Positions 58,378 to 64,000 of a stretch of DNA of 64,000 nt are shown in pieces. The position numbers were made by a program, and so were the translations under genes. The DNA lies in the NCBI GenBank assembly GCA_037445815.1, contig JBBIJV010000001.1, positions 1-64,000 on the forward strand. The letters are read 5' to 3'. Position 1 is the first letter of the stretch; each line of letters starts with the position of its first letter. Origin of the DNA: FEN-1219 sp037445815. GTDB lineage: Bacteria > Pseudomonadota > Gammaproteobacteria > Steroidobacterales > Rariloculaceae. The notes under the pieces were generated by a model. That model was not told where the DNA came from. It did not search any database and was given only the letters and a program-made list of their open reading frames with translations.

Positions 58378-60653
58378 AACCGGAACGTGTAGCTCGCCTT
58401 CGCGACGACATCGCTCGTGAGCGAATGGAAGCGGTTGTCCTCGTCGAAGTCCTGGAGGTTGTGGTTGATGACGAAAAAGAGCTCGCGTCCGGCCTCGGGA
58501 ATCCAGTTCAGGCGCAGGTTGAGCCCCATGACCTCGCTGACGTTGTCGTACTGAATCAGGTTCGTCCACGACAGCTTCGACGAGAACACGACGTCGAACG
58601 TCGTGTTCAAGATGCGCGCCGAAAACTTGCCGCCGGGGATCGGCAGGTCGATCTCCTGGATGTTGAAGCCGACGCCCGTGCGAAAGCGCGGTGACGCCGC
58701 CCACGTGAAGCTGCCGAACGTGCGCACGCGGCCGCCGTTGTAGAAGCCGCCGTCCGTTCGCGCAATGCGCCCCGAGAACCGGCGGTGCGCCGAGAAGCCG
58801 AACTCGATGCCGTGATCCGTGAACGAGTATTCGCCGGCGGGAATGAACACGTTCGGCCGGATCTCGAACGGCACGTCGAGCACCTCCTTTTCGAAGTTCG
58901 AGCGCAAGTAAAGCATGTCGTTCCGGCGCGTGTGCGCCTGAAGCGGCGTGAGCCCGATCTGCTGCGACTGCAACTGCCCGTCGAGGCTTTCGATGCGCTG
59001 ACCGTCGAGATTGAAGAACAGCGACTGCCAACGGCCGGTGGCCGGCCGGTGCGTGTAGGCGATCTGCCCCGCGTAGTCGCGCACGTCCGTGCGGCTCGTG
59101 AAACCGAGCGCGGGATAAAAGTTCGCCTCGACGCGCCGCATGGAGAACGCGCCGCGGAGCTTGTTGTTGCTCGGAATCGAGAACCCCAGTCCTGCCGCGC
59201 CGTCGTCGCCGTCGGGCTTGAACGGATTCGGCACCTCTCCGGGCAGCCACTCGGTGTCCGTGGTTTGATACCATGCGCCGGCCTCGATCGTGCGGCCGCC
59301 CGGCAAGCGCGAGTTGCGATAGAGCACGTCGAACCCCGCGAGCGAGTTGTCGCGTGGATGAAGCGGATCGCCGTCCGTGAACACCATACCGACGGTCGAT
59401 TCGCTGCCGATGCCGGCCTTCGCGCGCACGACCGAAAGCGTCGTCTCGTCCACGACGGCGAGAGGGTTGTCGTCCTGGCGGATCGACAGCGCGCCGAGCT
59501 CGAACCGCCCGGCGCGCCCGCTGATCTTGCCGCCGTAGTTGAGGTCGACGGGCTCGCCGAACGCGCCGAGACCGATGCGGCGCGAGAAGAACGGCCGCGC
59601 GTTCTGCCGCTCGGCATTGCTCAAGGCGCCCGTGCCGTCCGACGCGCCGATCCGTCCGAACTCGAAGATGTCGGCCTCGCGCAGGAAGAAGTCGCGCTTC
59701 TCGGGGAAGAACAAACCGAAGCGCGTGAGGTTCACCTGACGGTCGTCGACCTCGGTCGCCGAGAAGTCCGTGTTGAACGTCAGCGAGGCGTTCAGCTGCG
59801 GTGTGAGCTTGTAGAAGAGATCCAGAGACGGCTCGAAGTCGTCGTCCGACGCGTCTAGATCGGGCTCGACGACGACGGTGGACGGGTCGTCGGTGTTCAG
59901 CACGCGCCGCTTCACCAGACTGGCGCTCGGCACGATGTCGAGCCCGATGCCTTGATTCAATCCCGACAAGCCCGTCATTCGGCCGGCCGTGCTCGGATCC
60001 CAGCGCCGGTTCCGCGAGACCCACGCCATGTCCTCGTTGCGCGTCTCGAGGCTGCGCGAAAAGTTGAGGCCCCACGCGTCGCTCGACGGATCGAACGACA
60101 GCGACTTGAACGGGATCTCGTACTCGGCCGTCCACCCTCGGTCGAAACGCTGCGTGGCGGCGAACCAGATGCTGTCCCAGTCGCTGTAGTACTCCGACAC
60201 GTTGCGATACAGACCGTCGAACCGCACTCCGTGCGCGTTCAAGCCGAAGAAGTAGCCGCCGCGCTGCGTGTTGAAGGGGTCGAGCGTCACGAACAGCGTG
60301 TCTTCCTGCGTGATCGAAGCGCCCTGGCGCATCACGTTCGCCGTGATCTCGCCCGGCGGCGTGTAGATGCGCGCGCCGACGTAGAGCGCATCGTCGTCGT
60401 AGAGCAAATAGATCTCGGTGCGCTCCGACGGCGGGGCGTATTCCACGGGGTTCACCTGATGCAAGTCGTCGATCCGGGCCGCGTTGGCCCAGGCCGCGTC
60501 GTCGAGCGCGCCGTCGATGACGGGACGCACCGCCGCGCGCGCGATCTGCACCGTCTTCCGACCCGGGTCGCGCAACGCGGCGTCCTGGGCGGCCGCCGCG
60601 CAGTGGAATGCCGCAAGTGCGACGGCAGCGGTCGCGGCGCTCGCAAGTCTCAT
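58374..60653 (-). CDS. DUF5916 outer-membrane protein with CBM9-like N-terminus
   Basis: This 759-residue protein is taken from the ATG at 60653, which gives a signal peptide ending near CAAAAQD. The N-terminal domain is CBM9-like (AAVRPVIDGALDDAAWANAA, then LYDDDALYVGARIYTPPGEI and ERTEIYLLY), and the remainder is a beta-rich DUF5916 region (DMAWVSRNRRWDPSTAGRMT, FFPEKRDFFLREADIFEFG, NPFKPDGDD), ending KASYTFRF with a terminal Phe. It is probably an outer-membrane barrel that binds a sugar or polymer ligand. The function is unknown. Confidence 0.88.
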   Translation of the reverse strand: MRLASAATAAVALAAFHCAAAAQDAALRDPGRKTVQIARAAVRPVIDGALDDAAWANAARIDDLHQVNPVEYAPPSERTEIYLLYDDDALYVGARIYTPPGEITANVMRQGASITQEDTLFVTLDPFNTQRGGYFFGLNAHGVRFDGLYRNVSEYYSDWDSIWFAATQRFDRGWTAEYEIPFKSLSFDPSSDAWGLNFSRSLETRNEDMAWVSRNRRWDPSTAGRMTGLSGLNQGIGLDIVPSASLVKRRVLNTDDPSTVVVEPDLDASDDDFEPSLDLFYKLTPQLNASLTFNTDFSATEVDDRQVNLTRFGLFFPEKRDFFLREADIFEFGRIGASDGTGALSNAERQNARPFFSRRIGLGAFGEPVDLNYGGKISGRAGRFELGALSIRQDDNPLAVVDETTLSVVRAKAGIGSESTVGMVFTDGDPLHPRDNSLAGFDVLYRNSRLPGGRTIEAGAWYQTTDTEWLPGEVPNPFKPDGDDGAAGLGFSIPSNNKLRGAFSMRRVEANFYPALGFTSRTDVRDYAGQIAYTHRPATGRWQSLFFNLDGQRIESLDGQLQSQQIGLTPLQAHTRRNDMLYLRSNFEKEVLDVPFEIRPNVFIPAGEYSFTDHGIEFGFSAHRRFSGRIARTDGGFYNGGRVRTFGSFTWAASPRFRTGVGFNIQEIDLPIPGGKFSARILNTTFDVVFSSKLSWTNLIQYDNVSEVMGLNLRLNWIPEAGRELFFVINHNLQDFDEDNRFHSLTSDVVAKASYTFRF

Positions 60654-60814
60654 TCGATTTCTGATTGCCCGCTCAAGAGAGCGCGAACGATACCCGAAAG
60701 ACGTCATCGACGGCGCGGACGTCGGCAGCACCGCGCTGGATTTTCTTGAAGCGATTGCCGATCCGGGAGCGAAGCAGGTACAACAGCCAATACCCACACT
60801 CCTGGAGAGCCGCC

Positions 60815-61249
60815 GTGCTGGCGCGCGACCTGTTGATCCGTATGTGCCGCGCGCGGGCGGCCCTGCTCGACGTCGATGCCGATGTGACCGTGGCCTCGCT
60901 TGCCAGGGCCAGCCGGCTCTCGCGCTCGCAGTTCATCTCGAGATATCGAGCGGCATTCGGCGACACTCCGCACCAGACGCGGATTCGCGCGCGTGTCGAG
61001 CGCGCACGCTGGCTGCTCGCCACGAGCCGCCTCACCGTCACCGAGGTCTGCATGGCCGTCGGCTTTTCGAGCCTCGGCAGCTTCAGCCGGCTGTTTCGGC
61101 TGCGTTGCGGCGAGTCGCCGTCGACGTTTCGATCCCGGCTGGCCGGCCTCGCCGAAGGCCCGCGCGCGGCAAGCGTGGCGCCTCATTGCCTGCCGCTGCT
61201 CACGGCGGCGTGGCGTGCGCCGTCGTACTTTTCGAGAAGCGCTCGCTAG
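60815..61249 (+). CDS. AraC-family HTH regulator (short)
   Basis: This 144-residue protein is taken from the GTG at 60815, with GGAG 7 nt upstream. It carries the double helix-turn-helix of AraC proteins: VASLARASRLSRSQFISRYR, FGDTPHQTRIRARVERARWL and VTEVCMAVGFSSLGSFSRLF, and no sensor domain. The frame beginning at 60665 is longer but its N-terminus has no family. It is upstream of and in line with the VOC gene at 61294. Confidence 0.86.
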   Translation: MLARDLLIRMCRARAALLDVDADVTVASLARASRLSRSQFISRYRAAFGDTPHQTRIRARVERARWLLATSRLTVTEVCMAVGFSSLGSFSRLFRLRCGESPSTFRSRLAGLAEGPRAASVAPHCLPLLTAAWRAPSYFSRSAR

Positions 61250-61267
61250 AGTCGGCGGCTAGAGTCG
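61245..61267. repeat. Near-tandem 10-bp direct repeat at the AraC stop
   Basis: GCTAGAGTCG is found at 61245-61254 and 61258-61267, with GCG between. The first copy contains the AraC stop codon. Confidence 0.75.
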
Positions 61268-61293
61268 AAGAGCCGATTCACTAGGAAGACGCC

Positions 61294-61689
61294 ATGCTCC
61301 GGATCAAGCTCTGCTCTATTTTCGTCGACGATCAAGCGAAGGCGCTGCGCTTTTACACCGACGTGCTCGGCTTCGCGAAAGCAAAGGACGTTCCCGTCGG
61401 CGAATTCCGCTGGCTGACCGTGCGCGCCGCCGACGGCGGCGACACCGAGCTCGTGCTCGAGCCGAACGCGAATCCCGCGGCCCGCACGTATCAGCAGGCA
61501 TTGCTCGAGCAAGGGATTCCGGCCACGGCGTTCGAGGTCGACGACGTGAAGGCCGAGTTCGAGCGCCTGCGCAAGCGCGGCGTGGAGTTCACGACGCCGC
61601 CGACGCCGGCCGGACCCGTCACGATCGCCGTGCTGCTCGACACCTGCGGCAATCTGATCCAGCTCTACCAGCCGCCGAAGACGGTGTAG
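61294..61689 (+). CDS. Glyoxalase/bleomycin-resistance-fold (VOC) protein
   Basis: This 131-residue protein has the VOC fold: KLCSIFVDDQAKALRFYTDV, LGFAKAKDVPVGEFRWLTVR, TELVLEPNANPAARTYQQAL and TTPPTPAGPVTIAVLLDTCG, ending NLIQLYQPPKTV. Single-domain VOC proteins often bind metal and act in detoxification. The preceding AraC gene, 44 nt upstream, belongs to a common AraC plus VOC pairing, which suggests local regulation. Confidence 0.92.
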   Translation: MLRIKLCSIFVDDQAKALRFYTDVLGFAKAKDVPVGEFRWLTVRAADGGDTELVLEPNANPAARTYQQALLEQGIPATAFEVDDVKAEFERLRKRGVEFTTPPTPAGPVTIAVLLDTCGNLIQLYQPPKTV

Positions 61690-61707
61690 TCGCCGCCACG
61701 CCCCCGG

Positions 61708-62898
61708 TCAGTCGGCCCACGGCAGCCAAGGAAGGAACACGGCGAGCGCCGTGAAGCGCTCCCCGAGCCAATGCCAAGCCGTGTGACCCACGATCACGGC
61801 GATCACGACGCCGCCTACACGCGCGTCGACGTAGCGGAACAAGACGTTCAAACCGGGCACCACGAGCAAGAGAACGAGCAATTGCCCGAGCTCGATGCCG
61901 ACGTTGAACGCGAGCAGCGAGGTCAGCACGTGAGCGCCGGCGAACTGCAGCGTGTTTTGCAGCGCGAACGAGAAGCCGAAGCCGTGCACGAGCCCGAAGC
62001 CGAACGCGATCGGCCAGCGTGATCGCGGCGCGGCGAAAAGGACGTTCTCGATGGCCATGTAGGCGATCGACAGCGCGATCAGCGTCTCGACGAGCGGCGG
62101 GAACCAAAAGCCGGCCGGCGCCAAGCCGTAAGCCGAGAAGATCAACGTGACGGAGTGGCCGGCCGTGAACGCCGTGACGATCCAGACGAGCGCGCGAAGC
62201 TGCCGCCGGAACGGCACGACGAGGCAGAGCAGGAACAAGAGGTGATCCGCGCCGTCCAGGATGTGCTCGAAGCCCTGCACGAGGAACCGCAGCATCGATT
62301 GATGCCAGCGCGGGTCGAGCGCGACCAATCCGGAGTCTCCTTCGACCTGGAACACGCGCTCGACGCCGCCGGCGCCGATGAAGCGCACGGCGTTCACGAC
62401 GCGCATGCCGAGCCGCTCCGTGCGCGCGCGCAGCGAGAACAACGAGGTTGAGTCTTGGATCGGCGCTGCGAATTCCACGTCGAGCAGCGCCTGCTGCCAC
62501 GGCAGGTCGAGGCCCGCCGGCAGCGGCGGCGCCCGTAGGTGCGCGAGCGCAGAGTCGTACTCGGCGAACGACCGATCGCTCGGGATCGACGCGCGCACGT
62601 TGACGATATCGAGGCGCAAGCGCCGGCCGCCTTCATAGAGCTCGAGGTTGTCGGCGAGCCAAAGCTCTGCGGCGTCGCGAAGCTGCGGCCCGGCGCGCGG
62701 CACGTCGAGATAGCCGGGCCCGACGGTCGGGAACGTGATGTCCTGCATCGCGTCGAGAGGCGCGCGGACGAGAAGGCGCACGCGATCGCCGTCGGGCCGC
62801 ACGATCATGCGGACCGTCACGTCGCTAGGAACCTCGTGCGCACGCGCCGCCGCCAGAGCCGTGGCTGCGAGAGCAGCGAGCATGACCAGGCGCCGCAA
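61708..62898 (-). CDS. HupE/UreJ-like membrane protein with exported N-terminal domain
   Basis: This protein of about 396 residues is taken from a TTG at 62898, giving a basic n-region before the hydrophobic MLAALAATALAAARAHEV. The ATG at 62883 is the alternative and would leave a very short signal peptide. An exported N-terminal domain (VTVRMIVRPDGDRVRLLVRA, LWLADNLELYEGGRRLRLDI) precedes seven helices with GFEHILDGADHLLFLLCLVV and GFGLVHGFGFSFALQNTLQF, the two His-rich motifs of the HupE/UreJ_2 group. Those proteins are linked with nickel/cobalt uptake. The substrate is not certain. Confidence 0.85.
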   Translation of the reverse strand: MRRLVMLAALAATALAAARAHEVPSDVTVRMIVRPDGDRVRLLVRAPLDAMQDITFPTVGPGYLDVPRAGPQLRDAAELWLADNLELYEGGRRLRLDIVNVRASIPSDRSFAEYDSALAHLRAPPLPAGLDLPWQQALLDVEFAAPIQDSTSLFSLRARTERLGMRVVNAVRFIGAGGVERVFQVEGDSGLVALDPRWHQSMLRFLVQGFEHILDGADHLLFLLCLVVPFRRQLRALVWIVTAFTAGHSVTLIFSAYGLAPAGFWFPPLVETLIALSIAYMAIENVLFAAPRSRWPIAFGFGLVHGFGFSFALQNTLQFAGAHVLTSLLAFNVGIELGQLLVLLLVVPGLNVLFRYVDARVGGVVIAVIVGHTAWHWLGERFTALAVFLPWLPWAD

Positions 62899-63062
62899 GT
62901 CGTCGTGCCCCGTTCTCGTTCTTCGGAGGAGGCAATTTCCGCTATTATCGGTAGCGAGAACAAGCCCTGGGAGCTGCGTCGAACGGCCGGGGCGGCGGAC
63001 ACGGATGCCGCAAGAACAACGCAGGAAGCCGTTGTCGAGAGCACTTGCCGGGGGGGGTAGCC

Positions 63063-64000
63063 ATGACTCGTCGAGCCGGATTTCTGGTCTTTGCGTTGAG
63101 CGGCGTTCTCGTCGCAGCGTGCAACGATGCGGCGCCACCCCCTGCGCCCAGCGGCTCGGCGGGCGCGGCGCCCGCCGCTAGCGCGACACCGGCGGCTTCC
63201 GCCGCGCTGTCGCCGGAGTTCGGCGCATCCGGCGTCGCGCCGCGCTTCGAGGTCGATCCATTCTGGCCGAAGCCGCTGCCGAACCACTGGCTGCTCGGCT
63301 CGACGATCGGCGTTTCGGTCGATTCGCGCGATCACGTTTGGATCATTCATCGGCAACAGTCCCTGAACGCGCAAACCGAAGCGAGCGCCGGCACGAACAC
63401 GCCGGCCGGCGCGTGCTGCACGGCGGCGCCGCCCGTCATCGAGCTCGACGCCGCGGGCAACGTCGTCGCCTCGTGGGGCGGGCCCGGCGAAGGCTACGAC
63501 TGGCCCGCGTCGAACCACGGCATCACCGTCGATCACATGGACAACGTGTGGATCGGCGGCAACGACGTCAAAGACGCGCACGTTCTGAAGTTCTCGCGCT
63601 CCGGCCAGTTCCTCCTACAGCTCGGCAAGCCCGAGCAGAACCAGGGCAGCAACGATCCCGTGAACTTTTGGCGCGTCGCCGAGATCTCGATCGACGCCGA
63701 AGCAAACGAGGCGTACATCGCCGACGGCTACGGCAACAAGCGCGTCGTCGTCATCGACGCGAGCACGGGCGAGCGCAAGCGCTACTGGGGCGCCTACGGC
63801 AACCGGCCCGACGACGCGGATCTCGGCTTGTACGACCCGGCCGCGCCGCCGGCACAGCAGTTCCGCAACCCCGTGCACTGCGCCGAGCCGTCACGCGACG
63901 GCTTCGTCTACGTCTGCGACCGCGTCAACGACCGCATTCAGGTGTTCCGCAAGGACGGCACGTACGTCAGCGAGCTGCGCGTCGCGCCCGAGACGCGCGG
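63063..64000 (+). CDS. NHL-repeat lipoprotein, 3' partial
   Basis: The frame runs from the ATG at 63063 (after GGGGGG) off the right edge without a stop, so at least 312 residues are present. The N-terminus has a lipobox (FALSGVLVAAC, Cys 20), then an Ala/Pro/Ser-rich linker. The mature part carries NHL-type propeller strands: EVDPFWPKPLPNHWLLGSTI, GVSVDSRDHVWIIHRQQSLN, GITVDHMDNVWIGGNDVKDA, and ISIDAEANEAYIADGYGNKR. This family is common in soil and marine proteobacteria and may belong to PQQ-linked or lactonase-type functions. The function is unknown. Confidence 0.9.
   Translation, partial: MTRRAGFLVFALSGVLVAACNDAAPPPAPSGSAGAAPAASATPAASAALSPEFGASGVAPRFEVDPFWPKPLPNHWLLGSTIGVSVDSRDHVWIIHRQQSLNAQTEASAGTNTPAGACCTAAPPVIELDAAGNVVASWGGPGEGYDWPASNHGITVDHMDNVWIGGNDVKDAHVLKFSRSGQFLLQLGKPEQNQGSNDPVNFWRVAEISIDAEANEAYIADGYGNKRVVVIDASTGERKRYWGAYGNRPDDADLGLYDPAAPPAQQFRNPVHCAEPSRDGFVYVCDRVNDRIQVFRKDGTYVSELRVAPETR

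Noticed and set aside
1..64000. CRISPR arrays, rRNA, prophage or intact insertion sequences
   Set aside because: No regular repeat-spacer pattern, no rRNA sequence, and no transposase or integrase motif was seen on either strand.

Overview
The window is chromosomal DNA of high G+C content. It carries Gram-negative genes throughout: TonB receptor, RND pumps with outer-membrane partners, lipoproteins and Tat or Sec signal peptides. The mix of secreted DUF6152-type proteins, a DUF5916 outer-membrane protein, a PQQ-type sugar dehydrogenase, ADOP-type permeases and PadR/AraC regulators points to a free-living aerobic proteobacterium, probably a gammaproteobacterium. That placement is inference; no rRNA or species marker is present. 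No CRISPR array, prophage or intact insertion sequence was seen.

Layout. 0-14.4 kb is mostly housekeeping and accessory metabolism: the end of an SF1 helicase, a Cys-cluster protein, a glycine-zipper protein with a clear terminator, a PepSY-TM protein, a serine hydrolase, a DMT exporter, an aldo/keto reductase, a prohibitin-like SPFH protein, and then one tight minus-strand operon (sigma factor, anti-sigma-like protein, ABC ATPase, ABC permease; 14.4 to 11.1 kb). 14.5-21.4 kb holds a RidA protein, a DUF6152 operon ending in a MacB/ADOP-like permease, two decayed genes (amine oxidase and a second ADOP permease whose PadR partner survives) and a fused DUF6152 protein. 21.6-26.4 kb is an AraC / TonB-receptor / MetE-like unit. 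26.4-31.4 kb has an acyl-CoA ligase relic, a transporter, an unusual exonuclease-nucleotidyltransferase fusion, a Uma2 relic and a sugar dehydrogenase.

31.4-35.6 kb looks like a small acquired island: a ParB-like protein, a DUF433/DUF5615 toxin-antitoxin pair, an orphan membrane-anchored protein and a HigBA pair, with long gene-poor stretches. It ends at a tRNA-Arg(UCG) gene, beyond which lies a truncated amidohydrolase. 36.1-39.5 kb has an intact Uma2 protein, a third DUF6152 locus, a ferritin-like protein and a secreted hydrolase. 39.5-41.7 kb is a heat-shock pair of Hsp20 genes preceded by a good sigma-32-type promoter, followed by a TPR protein.

41.7-56.9 kb is dominated by membrane transport: DUF2892, a sulfide:quinone-oxidoreductase-like flavoprotein and a TolC/adaptor/RND set on the plus strand, and a second, complete RND tripartite pump on the minus strand controlled by a divergent TetR regulator with two palindromic operator candidates. 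57-64 kb holds a PhnB-like protein, a VapBC pair, a DUF5916 protein, an AraC regulator next to a glyoxalase-fold protein, a HupE-like membrane protein and the start of an NHL-repeat lipoprotein that runs off the end.

The observations most worth following are the DUF6152 plus partner module, present three times (once fused), the exonuclease-nucleotidyltransferase fusion, and the SQR-RND neighbourhood.
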